Positions 24,601-38,090 of a DNA stretch of 64,000 nucleotides are shown here, in pieces (position 1 is the stretch's first letter; each line of letters opens with the position of its first letter). The DNA comes from Sitta carolinensis (Eukaryota; Chordata; Aves; Passeriformes; Sittidae), in NCBI GenBank assembly GCA_032173965.1, contig CM063284.1:112132410-112196409 (forward strand), written 5' to 3'. A model generated the notes under the pieces. The model did not search any database and was not told the DNA's origin. It was given only the letters and a program-made list of their open reading frames with translations. Made by a program: the position numbers and the translations under genes.

Positions 24601-27600
24601 TAACACTCTTCAAGGTAAGACGTGTTTACATTTTTGTTCAGGTTTTCAGATGGAAAGAACATAGCAAATTCTGATGAATTCGAAATCTGCAACCTAGTAG
24701 AAAATAGCTGTTCTCCCTAGAACTTGAAATCCATGAAATTTATTTTTAAAAAATAATGTTAGTCTCTGAGACAAAAACAAACAGTAAGATTTAGTATAGA
24801 GTCCCCTTGTAGTATTTAACCTAACAATATTTTTATGCAATGTAACTCTTCCCACGTTGGAAACAATGTCTCAGTTTGTTTCAAATGTGTTATACTGAAG
24901 ATTAATGCTATCCTTTATCAAAGTGGATTCAATAACCTTTACAGCACCATGTCATATATTGTGCCCAATTCAATGATTTTTTTTCTCATATATAAATCTA
25001 AGAAATCTTTCTATTTCTGCTTTTCTTCATGCCTGATAAAAACTTCAGGATTGCATACATGTCTAATGAAACTATTGCCAATTTACAAAAATATATTAGA
25101 CGTTTATGTAACTGTTATTTAACTCTCTAATCTTGTTAAGCCATTGAAAAGCCTTAGAACAGGAAGGCTCTTTTTCCACTTGAAGCCTGTTTTCTGCCGT
25201 TATGCTTATTTTGGCCAAATGGAATTATCAGTCATTATCTCAAACCACTAAAAAATCACACCCCCGTCACACTATTCCTTGGCAAGGGATGCATATGTTG
25301 CTTCCTTTCAGTTTCTGGCAATACTGGCAAGACTTGATTATAGTAATAAGTGGTTTTAGTGTACCTATATTTCACTTTTGTTGTCAAGGGAGCATTCAAA
25401 ATTTTGAAAGTTACTTTTTCTTTCTATCTCTACATATTTCATTGCTAACTCTCCTTCCAAGTATCTCAGTTCACACCATGATTTGGATTTTCAAAGAATC
25501 CTGAATGCCTCTAAAGGTTCAGCATGTAGTTCCTTTTAGCATTATTTGAAAGTCTCTATCTGAATCATGTTTTGTCATTAGGAAACCTTGATCAATTTAA
25601 GGAACTTTCGCCCTTTTGTTAGGTGTCCAACTATCCATAAAGAGATGCCTTTTTGGGCAACTTGCCCAGAGATGCTTTCAATTTAATCTTCCCTCATTTT
25701 GACTTGAGTGTTTCACCCCTCACTTCTCTGATACACTTCATTTCGTGTGGTTTTTTCCCCTCCTCATTTCCCACCCCGTCCCACCTCCCCCCCTCCCCCC
25801 TGCTTTGCAGGGTCTTTAGCAGTTTGTTTGTCACAAATTTCATATGATAGTATTTACAAGAATTATACAATTATAATTTTGGGTTTATGAAAATGAAATT
25901 TCTATAGCTAGTGTTGGTATTCAGAATTAAGCAAATGAAATATCTTCCATTTTTATTCTGACAAACCATATATTTAAACTTTGGATTTTTTTCAAGAAAG
26001 ACATATTTTTACTTGTGTATAAATGAGAAATACAGCCCTAGTTTTTCTAAAGATGTGCACAGCACAACTGCCAAGGATGACTAAAAAGGTCACTGAGAGC
26101 TTCCTTGTATCTGTTAGCACTTGGGGATAAGTCAACATTGATTTGTGTTTGCCAGCGATCTCAGGTGACAAATTCAGCAAGTGGGGCTGCCTTATTCCTG
26201 TTCTTGCTAAATCCTGAATATTTCTATGCTGCAATATGAGCTAGGGCAATGTAAAAATGATGAGAGAGTGTATCAAGTTCTGACATGGAAGCCCTTCCTT
26301 GCCCTTCAACTAGCCCTCCTAGCCATAAGCTTTTTTTCATCATCAAGTTGAAGAAAATACCTTAATTTAATCATATTTGTATTTTAAAGAAATGCTTGAA
26401 TCAGTGTATAATTTTAATTTTTTTCCATCTGGATAAGGTTTTTAAGGCCATTGACAATTGTAATGTAGATGAAGAAATAAAAAATGGAGAAATATTCTTT
26501 AGAGTCTGAACTAACACATAACATTTAAGCCTTATATTCTGGCTCGGTACAATTTGGTATTCTGCTCAGGTGATGTCTGGGTGAGGAGAGGTGGAGCAGT
26601 AACTATTCAGGTTTCAGCAGTTTCTTAGAAATTCATTCATTTATTCTCCAACAGTGTGGAAAGACGGTGTTTCTGCAAAGACACAACCATAAACATCTAA
26701 GAGGCAGAGGTCTGTGGAGGGAGCAGGAGTGATGCTGAGGCAGAGCATCAGCAGCTCCTGGTGTCCTTGGGAAGCTGCCATGGCTTGACAGCTCCTTCCT
26801 TTGTCAGCTTGCAGGAGGATTTTGGCTACATCCCTGTAGGCTGCAGGGTGGTTTAGTAGAACTGACACATGGGGAAATAATCACAAGGGTGACTAAAGAC
26901 CTGTCTAGAATAGTGTTCAAGATTAATAGATATAGGCACATAGGTCTGCCTGCAATAGATAAGCATCCCTGATCTGGTTTAGGTATCTTCCTTCAGGAAA
27001 ATTCTTTTGAATTTTTACAACAGAAAAACAGATATATTATCTCCAGGTAAAGCTTTCCAAATACCACTCTTAAAATACACCCTAAATAAAATTCTAGTTG
27101 CATGCTTTTATTTACCCATGAATCTCTCTTTGGGCCTCAATGCCACCAACACAGGGTTTACTTTTCCTCTCATCTAAATTGATGATCTTCATATATTTTC
27201 TCTATTATATTAAATTCTACACTTATCCTATCTAGCTTTGATTTTCTTACTGCCTTCAAGCTTCTATTAGATAACACAGCAAATAGAGATGAACAAATAA
27301 GATTGATCGATACTGAACATAACCTACCGCCTTTGTTCTCCAGCATGGAAATTGAGCCATGTGAACACTACAAATAGGCATTCAGCAAAGGCACTCTGGG
27401 TGGGGATGCTAATTTTGTCACAAATTTGTTAAACACAATACCACTAAGACAATGTATCAGTGCCATCTTCAGCAGTCTTCAAGATTCTGATTTTGTGCTT
27501 TATAGACCAATGTGCCTGACTAAAATCAAATTATCATCTGGTGTATGTATTTAATAAATAGTAAATGATGGTTCCTGGTAGCAAAATAGCTAGAAAATTA

Positions 27601-28480
27601 CTATAGCTTGTAAGTGTTTCTTTTGTAAATACTCTCACTTATCTGCACCAAAAACTTGCAACTCCACGAGTATTTAGAAGTTTTACTTTGGATATTTATA
27701 TTTTACTTCAACTATGATTCACAGGTTTTATTTCTACACTTGTGCTGATGATTTAAACACTCAAAAGAGGAGAAAACAATGATTTTTTTTTTCCAGTGGC
27801 AAAAGAAACAAAACCAACTGAAACTTAATTTGAGTTGCGTACCTAATTCACTTTAAACTTCTCAGAAAATGGGATGCAGCATGGACTCCTTCATAGGGCC
27901 ACAGCTTCATTATTGCTGATGTGTTGCAAACGTACTACCAAAGCTCCCAAAAGAATCCACAGTCAAACAAATGTCAAAGCAACAAGAGAATTGGATGCTC
28001 ATGAAGGCTTTATGTCAGGGATGAGAGAGCAAATGGTATTTGATCTGACGCAGATTTACAGTAGCAAAGGCAATATCTCATCCAGCATCAAGCATGACAG
28101 GAAAAAAGTTTATCTTTCAGTCATTTTTAATGACTGAAGCACCTGGGGGGAGGGAATAGATGCAAATTGATGCAAACCAAGTGTTTCAAGTCATAGGATG
28201 AAGAATTTGTGACTTAGAACTAGAAGACTTATGGCTTCATTGGCATGTTATTGAAGAAAGTTTCTTGTCAAATTCAAGACAAATAATAATGCTGTTTATC
28301 CTAGTGACTTTGAACTCTAAATAACAGCAAATACATATGCACAGCAAAATGTCAAGGAAACAAATTTCGTGACAGGGTGGGCTATCATCCATGTGAAGAT
28401 GTAGGCTGAGCAGGTGATAGGTACACAGCATAGTGCTCCATACTTGATTCCTGTGGAGATTAGTTGTATGGTCTGCAGTC
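21652..28480. other. AT-rich non-coding DNA
   Basis: About 6.8 kb with no supportable gene. The longest frame (100 codons, 25202-25504) is a hydrophobic, aromatic-rich translation typical of random AT-rich DNA. Other contents are A runs at 22837-22853 and 23214-23231, and a C-rich tract at 25770-25800. Somewhat GC-richer stretches lie near 26000-26240 and 26540-26870, without a recognised origin. Confidence 0.55.
25770..25800 (-). other. Potential G-quadruplex
   Basis: The plus strand carries C runs of 3, 4, 3, 7 and 6 bases separated by one to four bases (25770-25800). The minus strand therefore has five G runs with short loops, fitting the standard G3+N1-7 quadruplex rule. It is the only such C-run cluster I noticed in the AT-rich, non-LTR part of the window. 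Folding in the cell is inferred. Confidence 0.6.
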
Positions 28481-29322
28481 TATTTGGTTTCCATGGACAG
28501 GCTTTGGGAGGGGAGGGCTACATGGGAAGCCGCTGTGAGAAGCTGCCATCAGCTTTCCCCATGTCTGACAGAGCCAATGCCAGCTGGCTCAAGGATGGAC
28601 TCACTGCTGGTCAAGGCCAAGCTAGTCAGCAGTGGTGGTGCCTCTGGGGTAAGAGAGATAAAAAGGGGACAGTGAGCCCCCTGCAACTGCAGCCGAAACT
28701 GGGAGTGAGAGTATGTGAGAGAAACAGCCCTGAAGACACCTAAGAACAGCGAAGAAGGAGAGACAGGAGGTGCTCCAGGCACTGAGGTTCTTCTGCACTC
28801 CATAGTGCTGACCACAGTGATGCAGCTGTGTCCAGGCAGCCCACGGAGCAGAGATCCACCTGCAGCCCCAGGACAACTCCACATAAGAGCAGGTGGATGG
28901 CTGAGGGAGGCTGTGACCCCGCGGGAAGCCTGTGCTGGAGAATGCTTCTGGCAGCACCTGTGGGCCCATGGAGAGAGCCCAAACTGAAGCAGGTTGACCC
29001 TGTGAGTGACCCACCCTGGAGCAGCCTGTTCCAGAAGGACTGCATGCTGTGGAAGAGACCCACACTGGAGCACTTTGGAAAGGACTACAGCCAGTGGAAG
29101 GGACTCCTTGGAGAAGCTCATGGAGGATTGCCTCCTATAGGAGGGACCGCCTGCTGGAGCAGGTGAAGAGTGTGAGAAGTCCTGCCCTGAGGAGGAAGGA
29201 GTGGCACAGACAAGGTGGGATGAACAGACCACAACCCCCATTTTCCTCTCCCATCCCACTGCAGTGGGAGTGAACTAGTGGCTGTGCAGGGCTCAGCTGC
29301 TTAGAAGGGTCAATGAAAAACA
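28481..29322 (+). mobile_element. Endogenous retrovirus LTR, ERVL-like, full length
   Basis: The block matches the reverse complement of 1-530 and continues beyond what that copy shows. In order it has GAAGCCGCTGTGAGAAGCTG, CCCATGTCTGACAGAGCC, the shared CACTGCTGGTCAAGGCC, a TATA-like GATAAAAAGG near 28657-28666, and then repeated GC-rich units with GGAGCAG and CTGCA cores to about 29200. The end, CCCATCCCACTGCAGTGGGAGTGAACTAGTGGCTGTG, resembles the 3' end of the LTR at 21155-21651, so the two families share their last part. Exact ends are blurred and no target duplication is clear. A 236-codon minus-strand frame and several plus-strand frames arise from the GC-rich units and are not genes. 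Confidence 0.82.
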
Positions 29323-30390
29323 GACAGAAAAAAATTAAATCTTTTATTGCACCAAATATATTTGCATCTGAAATATGTTTTATTACTTTTTTTTTTTTTT
29401 TTTTTTCATTTTTCAGCTATGTCATTTCTTCAGGTGCCAGCAGCAGCAGATAAAATGCTCTTATGGGTTTTATTAGTCTCCCAGTCCTCAGCAAAATGGT
29501 ATTTAAAGGAGATCTGCACAAGAGATTCTACCTTTGATTACTAGTCCATAGTAGATTTGTTTTCTATAAACTTCTCCCTTTGTCTTTTTAAACTCCTGTA
29601 AAGGTTTTATCATGCACATCCGCTTGTGTCAGAATTCCACAGGTTAACTATGAGATATGAAGAATCTCTATTTTGTTTGGTGACTCATTTTTTAGCTACA
29701 TTTCTTTGACCTCCCTAGGCTTTAGTGGACTAGTTCTTTCTTTTTTATTTTGTCAGTGTTACATATGACTTTACAGGGAGGTATTTTACCTCTTACTAGC
29801 TGTTTCTTTCCACGATTTGAATAACCTTTATAACTGTCTGTGATTCTCTCCTTAACATTTTCATGCTTCCTTTTTGAGGTGGTTGTGGGGTTAGTAGAAA
29901 TTGCAAAGACACACAGGATAGCTTTATACAATATCATACAACATCATAATATTTACTTTATTATTTTTCTTTAACTTTTTTAAATGTCTATTTTCTTTTA
30001 CTGCTCCTGAGTATTGAGCTGATATTTTCACTGAACTGTTCATTACAGGTCACTTCTACAAATTTCATTCCTATGTGGCAAAAGTAATCTCAGAGCCCTT
30101 CACCATGTATGGAAAATTGAGATTTCTTCCTCATGTGCATCACTGTGCATTTACCAACACTGATTTCATCTGCCATTTCATTATCACTTTATTTCTTCTG
30201 CAATTCAGTTGCTCTTGTTTTCATTCTCTTCAATAACTATCACCAGCAAATTTTTGTTTTCTCATGGCTTCTTCCTCCCTTTTTCCAGATGATTATTAGA
30301 AGTCCTGAAGAGTGCTGAAACAGCAAAGGTCCTGTGTGACTCCTCTTTATTTATTGACTAAATAAATTTAAAGTTCAACAACCAAAACTG

Positions 30391-30424
30391 TATTTATGTA
30401 ATTTCTCTATTTATGTAATTTCTC
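30391..30424. repeat. 17-bp perfect tandem duplication
   Basis: TATTTATGTAATTTCTC occurs twice, head to tail, with no mismatch. Confidence 0.97.
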
Positions 30425-31886
30425 ATTGAATTTTCCCCCTTTAATAAAACGGGTGCTGAATTTTATTTAGGTGGTCATGCAATCCTTAAATATAAAATTT
30501 TTAACAATCAGAAATGGGCAGTCAAAGATATAATTTGACAGACTTCCTTGATCATGAGAGGGGATTTTTTCTGCTCAGCTAAAATCTTCATATTTTGTAT
30601 GGAGACAATTTGCAGGTTCTCATGGTTCTCAAGAGATTTTATTGATGTGATACAAGTGGAAACAATCACCAATAATAGAAGTAATAGAGATAGATTGTGT
30701 TAAACTAGCATTTATTATGTATTCTTATGTTATCATATTGTGTGGTTGTGGTCAACGTTCATAGGATGTATGTGTATAGGTTGATCCTAAATTTCAATAA
30801 AACAGTTAGGAAAACTTGAATTATCTTAATTTCATAAGTATAATTTTACTTTGAAGCCTTATGCACCTGGCTTTCAATGCAATATTGGGCAGTTTTATTT
30901 GCACTAGATTAAACTATTACTGATTATAGTTTGATTCAAAATATTGTTTTAAAATATATATTGAATTCATTAAATTTGGCAGGTTCCCAGACCTTCACTG
31001 TATCTCTCTTCCAAAGGCTTTTTTGTTTCCAAATAGAACATGTCAGATAATATTTGGAAATGAAGATTTAAGGTGGTCATAACCTCATTTGAACAATAGA
31101 AATAATTGCATCAGACTAATGCTCTAGGGATTACAGATTCAATCACTTTTATCACTTTTTGAATTATGTTTTCACACTAACAGTGGGTGAGAGTGCTTTT
31201 AATGGGGGAAAAATATAATAACTGAAGAGTCAAGTTTTTTTTCTGGTTCTTTTGTGCTTGAACAAAATTCATTTTAAGGTCATTTGGATTAGCACAAACA
31301 ATACCCTTTAATTCAATCAAAGGCATTGATGCCTGGTTTTAACACTTTTGCAAAAACAACAAAACAGAGAAATAGAAAAAAATTATGTCAAATATAATAT
31401 TTTCATTAAGACTGAACCATTCTATAGTAACATGCTGAACTCATCCAAATTGCAGAGAGAAAAGGTCATTATCTTTTTTGGCAGGGCTATGACATTAAAA
31501 GACTAGAGTTAAAACTACATGCATTACTGGTGCTGATCTATGTTGTATCTTGTCCATAATTTATTTTTGTACTAGTAAAACAAAGTAGTTTTTCATTATC
31601 TAAATAGAGTAGTCCATTGTTTCAGAATGGAATTACTTTGGAATTATCATTATGCAAAGACAATTTCAAAATCATTGACTGACATGCGTCTTATTTGCAG
31701 AGTTTTTAGAGTCTTTTGGTTTCAAGTTTGGGTTTTTTAAGCTGTTGGAGTGTGTCCATATGTTCAGTGGAACACAAACTGTTCTCATTCACTTCTGTCA
31801 ATGGCACAGAATATTCAAAATATTTTCTAAACTCCTAAAATCTTCATAGTATAATGAAAAGTAGTAGAACCTGCAGAAGATTTATA

Positions 31887-31961
31887 AGTCTTATCATAAT
31901 AAGTCTAATAAGATTTATCATAATAAGATTTATTATGATCTTACCAGATTATGATAAGACT
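31887..31961. repeat. Nested palindrome
   Basis: AGTCTTATCATAAT at 31887-31900 is exactly complementary to ATTATGATAAGACT at 31948-31961. Inside, ATCATAATAA at 31917-31926 pairs with TTATTATGAT at 31930-31939 around a 3-base loop. The ATCATAATAAG motif therefore occurs twice directly and twice inverted within 75 bases. The block could extrude as a cruciform or be a short decayed inverted-repeat element. Confidence 0.9.
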
Positions 31962-34900
31962 CTAAAATTGTTACTTATAGATAAATTCAGAGAATGATTC
32001 TCCAGCATTTTTTAAGGGGCATCCCAAAGATTTTTGAGAATTTAAAACAAAAAAGTTTTTTTTGTGTTTGCATTTCTGCTGTTTTTGCTGTAGCAAGCCA
32101 AACAACTTGTGTTTGGCTGAAACAATTATTCCATGAAGGCATCCCTGTTTTGGCTTGAAGACATAAAGATTAGTAAAATTCAGAACTCTGCTGTCAGTGA
32201 CGCTTTGTTTTGATAGCTGGCCAAGTAACTTTTTAGCAATTTGCGCAAGATTTGCCATATGAATTTGCCATCAGCTTCTAAACATTTGTTCTTGTCATGC
32301 CTTTTTTCTATGAGACTGAACAGTACCTGATACTTTTAGTACCTGATCTCTGAAGTAGTTATATGTTGCAGTCAACACACCTCTTAATATCTTTTTTGAT
32401 ATGCTAAGTGGGGTGAGCTTTAGGTGTAATCTGCAGAAATACATTTTTTTACCCCACAAGTATTATTTGTTGCTCTCTTCTCTATTATCTCCAGGTCCTC
32501 CATCTTTCCATCAGTCCAGAATGTGGGCTACAGAACTATATTATTCTGATAGGTCTCATTTATATCACATACAAGTAACTGCTGTCCCCTTCTTTAGACA
32601 TCCACAGGTCATGTTGTCACTTTTTGCAGGAAAATTGCATTGACAGTTTGTGTCAAATTGTCTGCATGCTGTACATGTGCTATTTTTATGGTTCAGTATT
32701 CATTCTGCCAGTTATGAATTCTGTTCCTCAGTATATAAGCTTTTATTTTACAAAGCTAAATTCATTTTCTTTGAGTCAGATTGACCCAGATCCCTATTTT
32801 TTGCCACTTCAGTTGCTTTTCCTTTGGTGGATTTTATGGCATAAGTGTTTGTTTGATGCTTGCTTAGACACAGGTGATAAAAATGATAAATAAGACTCCC
32901 ATACAGAAAAGTGTATATTTCAATGATTATATTTTTTGGAAAATAAAAACTAAACAGAGTATTTTCACAAACCCTATTAGTTATTCCGAGTCTCAAAAAG
33001 AACGTTTCCATTGTTTTGAATCACAAAGTTATGGAAATCTTCACGTGAACCTTCTCATTCCCACACAAATCAAGTTCCCTGAGAACACAACAGTACAGCC
33101 AGCCTAACTTACTGAGGCAATGAAAATTAAAAATAAAGTGAACTGGTTAAATATGAAAAAGAATTTGATTTCAGACATGTATTTATGTTGAAGCAGTTGT
33201 TCATGACTTTAAACTAATTTGTCCATTTTTTTCCACTAGCCTTTGTTAAATAAAACAAGAAAGAAAGAAATGTCCCATTTCTTTCAATTTTGCTTCTCTG
33301 TTCTGTTATTCATTCCTTTACTGACAGTAGCAAACAGAAAAATAAAAATTAAACCATAAGTGGAGCAGTTTTATCACACACGTGAAGAAATTATCTTTTA
33401 TTGCAATGACCATGGGTGCAATATTTATTTGAAAATTTACGCCTTCTGTATTTTTTTGAGCTTCTAATTTTCTTGGAAAAATAATAGGTAGACTCCACAA
33501 ATAAGGTCTAATTTTAGCCAAATTTTATCAGATATATCTGAGGCAATGCTGAGCATTAGATACATTCAAATGGAGAAGATTTGAACCCCTCATACCTGAC
33601 AAATCCTAGAATATTACTGTATTATCTGTTATTCCAAAGACCTGTTCTACTTTATTCCTCCTTCAGTTGGCGCTACAGCCTCTATTTTATTGCCACTTGT
33701 ATTAAAATATCTCCATGCACTTTACAAAATGGCTGCGCTTAACCTCAGATTTAGTCTTTTTTTCCCAATAAATAATCCTAAGAAGTGAGAGGCTTCCTAA
33801 ATCATTGCATCTATTATTTACTGTAGTGATTTCATCCACACAATTTTTGAATTCTCAGTGAGATACTGTGGATGCCTGATCTCTCTGTTTTAACTTTGAT
33901 CTCCCTTAAAAATACTCACTCCTTAATCCAATGGGTTACATTATTTTTCACGGTAAGACTTATCTCTGGAGGTGTCTTGGTGCGTCATAAAATGAAAATG
34001 GGCTTTTATTCACAGGCAGGAATTGAGGACAAAAGGAGGCTTATCAGGAGGGAAACTATTTAGAGGAGTCTCTGAGTGCCCAAGTAAACTGATCTGGGCC
34101 TGACTACCAACAATGTTATAATACAGAAGGGGTTTACCAGAAGTATTGAGCAATGCTCATGATAAAAGAAGTTATGAAATTTGCGTCCCAAAGTGAATGG
34201 AACCAAACCCTCAGCATGAGCTAAAGAAGAAAGTTTGTTTCCCTAATGTTCTAACTGAACGTTTCATGTTTCACGTAAAGTGTGATATTATAGTAACAAA
34301 CATGTTGCAGAGCATATGCACACGGACCTATTTTCTTCATTGCAAAGTGACGAAGTGAACAAGTGAAAGCCTGTGCTCTCTCGAGATGACAAGGAGGAGC
34401 ATGGGCAGTACAGTAAAGCTGAGTAATTGTAAGATTTCAGGTCACTGCATTGGAGCAGGAGACAATACAAATAGTCTGTGCTGTGAGAGATAGTGCTTGC
34501 ACTCTGCCCAGACTCCCTTGTCTCACAGAACATGATGAATCCAAGTATGGGATGTCTTGGCAGGAATCTCAATGTCTCAACAAAGCATTATGAGACTCTG
34601 TCATGCCAAGTGGCAGAACACAGGCTTAATACTTCTGTGTCTAAGCTCATCATATTTCCTATCTGAAATCTGAATTCCTTTTTCTTAGTTGACCAGTTGC
34701 CACTGTATATGAAACAATACATGTTGACAAGCATATATGCTTGTAGATATTTAGTGATCAAATAAGCTATTTCCAGTTATTTCTTTAGCTTCTCCTGTCT
34801 TGCAGAGTTACTGCAGTTCCCCTGTTGCATTCTTGGTGATGAACTTGACAAAAGTGTTTTACAGGCAGGCAACTGGAAAGTTGACTTTCTGATTAGCGCT

Positions 34901-35754
34901 TAAGATGTTTTCTTTTATATAAAGTCTTCACACCGCAACATCAGTGGGGGTTTTTGTTGGTTGGGATTTTTTCTTACTTTAGATTTTTGTAAATTTCAAA
35001 TTATTTTACATAAAATGCCAGATAAAATATGTTAAGTTGAGGTTTCATAGAGGACTTCTGTGTTGTTGCTTTTTGATGGGCCTTAAATAATTTCATACTT
35101 GAATAATTCAAACTCTGCCTAAATGAGGGGAGTGTTAAAGTCCCACTGAAGTGGAACTGATAGCTATTCTTATACTATTATACTTTGAGAAAATCCAGCT
35201 CTACAGTGTTCAACAGAATGGGCAAAAAATTTTATCTTCTATTTTTTCATTCATGCATATTACATAACACTGTAACTGTTGTATTTTTATTATCTTGAGA
35301 TGCTGAAGACCTCAGCTAACAATGACAGCAGTTGATATGCCAAACAAAATTCAGATGTTTTGAAATTTTTTCTAAAACATTGCCTTATCCTTCTGCTATG
35401 CATTTTAATGACATTGAGAGTTTCTTGAAGCACTTAATGTTACTCTATGATGGTTCCTTTAATCTCTTCTGGGTTCATCCTCAAACATAGAATCCCACAA
35501 GTCTACCTGGTCACGATGAGACAATGCAAAGTATGCACAAATTATCTAAATCTAAGCATAAAACAATTCTATAGCCTTCTTTAAAACCAGGTGTTGGTAA
35601 TATTTCCTGTGACACTATAAGCCAATGTAATTTATAGGACATTTTTATTTTGTAATGAAATGTCTAGAAAGAACTTAATAATATACCAAGAAAGAACTTT
35701 TGGTATATTACTAGCTAATGCCCACAACACACAATCTTTTTTCAAATTAAAATA

Positions 35755-35782
35755 GTTTTTTGTTTGTTTGTTTGTTTGTTTT
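35755..35782. repeat. (TTTG)n microsatellite
   Basis: About six TTTG units in a T-rich context. Confidence 0.93.
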
Positions 35783-37301
35783 AATTAGAATTTAGAAGTG
35801 GTAGAATGCTTAGAAATAAAATGCAATTTAAAAACAAATACTTACTCTTACTCTTCTTTGTATCAAAATTTCACTTTTGTGATTTGACTTTTTTGCCTTT
35901 TTCTGTCATGTTCACTGAAGCCAACATGTCTTAACTAGAACTGGATATATATGAATAAATAATCAGCCTGTCCTTGAACACAGCTTCATCCTGAGTTGTC
36001 CTTTGAAGGAAATAATGTGAGTTTAATAACATTCTGTCCTCACATATCCCAGAAGTATACAATTTTTTCTGGAAGTAATTTAATCAATAATAGCGAAATT
36101 AAAGGAATTAGATCACTTGTAGAGAAGCATGTAGAGAGATAGTTACTTAGAGACTGTCTGAGTTTCTGTCTGTGTTTATTATAAATTTATTTTCTCTTTC
36201 ATTTTTCTCTCTCTACGCTTTTTTCACTTGGAAATTGGAATATGAAGATATTTCATCCCGTACAAGGAAGATACCATAGGATGGATTGTATTGAAATAAG
36301 TCATTAGAATAAAACCGGAACTTTTCCAAACCAAGTGATACTATGAAAAATCTGCCAATATACTTTGCAATTTTTCATTTAGAAGCCAAAATATGCAACC
36401 AAGTTGTGTTTTCCCATTTGAGTATGTTCAAATACATTTGCTTTTCCAACTGTTCTGGAAGGTATAACATTTAATATGGACAAGTCCCAGATGTATTTTC
36501 TTCCTTACTCACTGTAGATGATGTGTGATTTTTTTAATAAGATGATCTAGAAAAAGATTTCTTTATCACCATCCATAATTTTTCCTTAAAAACTATGTAT
36601 TACAATGTTTATATTCATTTATTTTCCTAGTTGCTTGCAAAAGATAACCCATGCTTCAAGTCACAAAAGAAATATTTCCAAGACTTTTTGTAGCAGAAGA
36701 ATGACAAAACAACTTTGTAACAGGCAAGATTGACTTTATGAAATGCCTTTCTCCTGCCCTGCTTATTTTTAAGTCTTGATTGAACACTGGCTTAAAATAA
36801 ATTCTCCAATCACTGAACAAAAGTTCATGTTATCTCTTGAATAATTCAATCAATATATTCCCCTAGCTATAAAATTAGTCAATCAGCAAAATATTTGTCA
36901 GTCTATTCAGCTATAAAGTATTTTATAGGACATAATCTTAAATGATATGCAAAAAATTTTCTTCCACTTTATGTATTGGTAGGTAGATGAAAGGACCCTT
37001 CAATATGAAGTTTTTAAGAAAAAGAATGTATGTGCTTGATGAGTGAACAGTTACTTTTAGCCATAAAATTTCTCAGGAACTAATATTTTTCTGTTCTAAT
37101 GCAATCAATTTGAATGAAAAGCATTTGTTCTATTAAAACCGTAATACCTGTAAAACTTGCTAACTTGCAGAAATACATTTAGTTGGTACAAACTATGCTG
37201 TAAACCTTCTTCCAAACTTTTTAGCAGTAGTTCAATTAGAGTTCATTGTAAGTCAAAAACTATTATGAATATGGGTTAGTATAAGGACTGAAAACCTGTT
37301 G

Positions 37302-37341
37302 TAAAATACAGAAATTTTACCTCTTATAAAATACAGAAATT
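37302..37341. repeat. 15-bp direct repeat, 25-bp period
   Basis: TAAAATACAGAAATT occurs at 37302-37316 and again at 37327-37341 without mismatch, separated by ten bases. Confidence 0.95.
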
Positions 37342-38058
37342 ATATGATGGCTTTATAAATAAGAATAAGAATGTGATTGGATGTTTGTTTTCATCACCCA
37401 TGGGCCCAGAAGGTTATATTTCCTCTTCAGGGAACTGTAACACAAGTGCAAAAAGTCCTGTATATTTCTTCATATATGAATGCTAATGAATATTCATGAG
37501 AGTCAGCTGAATCTTCACACTGTATATGCTTTCACTCTATTAGGTGCAGAAAAATCTTGCTTTTACTACAGAGAGACCTGAATCATGATCCACGTTTTCT
37601 TTAGTCAGTTGTCTGTAGTTGGTACTTGATCCAGATTTAGCTTACCGTACCACATGCCTGTAAAAGGTTCCTGTGTATCCTTAATTTAGTGCATGTTTTT
37701 GTGAGCCCTATGCCTGTGCCTCCACACCTCTATATAAAGATGTGGACACTTTATTTGATTCCAACCTTAAGCCTTTATTTCCTTAGCAAAGTACTGCACA
37801 TGTATATATATGTACTATTTTCCTGAGCTCAGGAAGTATTTTGTTTCACTTTGAAAAAATACAGCCTTAAAAATTGTGTTTTGTAGAAAATGAAGGATAG
37901 AAATTATTCATGTTTCTATGAAAATAGATACTTCTGAGTAATAAATACAGAAGGAACTGTGAACTCTTTCATATGCTCTCTTCATTGTTCATAGCTTTTC
38001 TTATAAACTGAGAATAATGATTTCCTACCTTGCTCTCCGTAAGGGCCTTACAGAGCTG

Positions 38059-38090
38059 AATGCCTGGAATACTGTACTATTCCAGGCATT
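38059..38090. repeat. 13-bp perfect inverted repeat
   Basis: AATGCCTGGAATA at 38059-38071 and TATTCCAGGCATT at 38078-38090 are exact complements around the 6-base loop CTGTAC. Pairing does not extend outward, so this is an isolated short hairpin. Confidence 0.93.

Noticed and set aside
28549..29259. 236-codon minus-strand open frame, the longest in the window
   Set aside because: It lies antisense within the LTR at 28481-29322 and owes its length to GC-rich repeat units; the translation resembles no retroviral or host protein I know.
31887..31961. Nested palindrome as a CRISPR-like array
   Set aside because: Units are inverted as well as direct, too short and without spacers of constant length; the context is vertebrate DNA.
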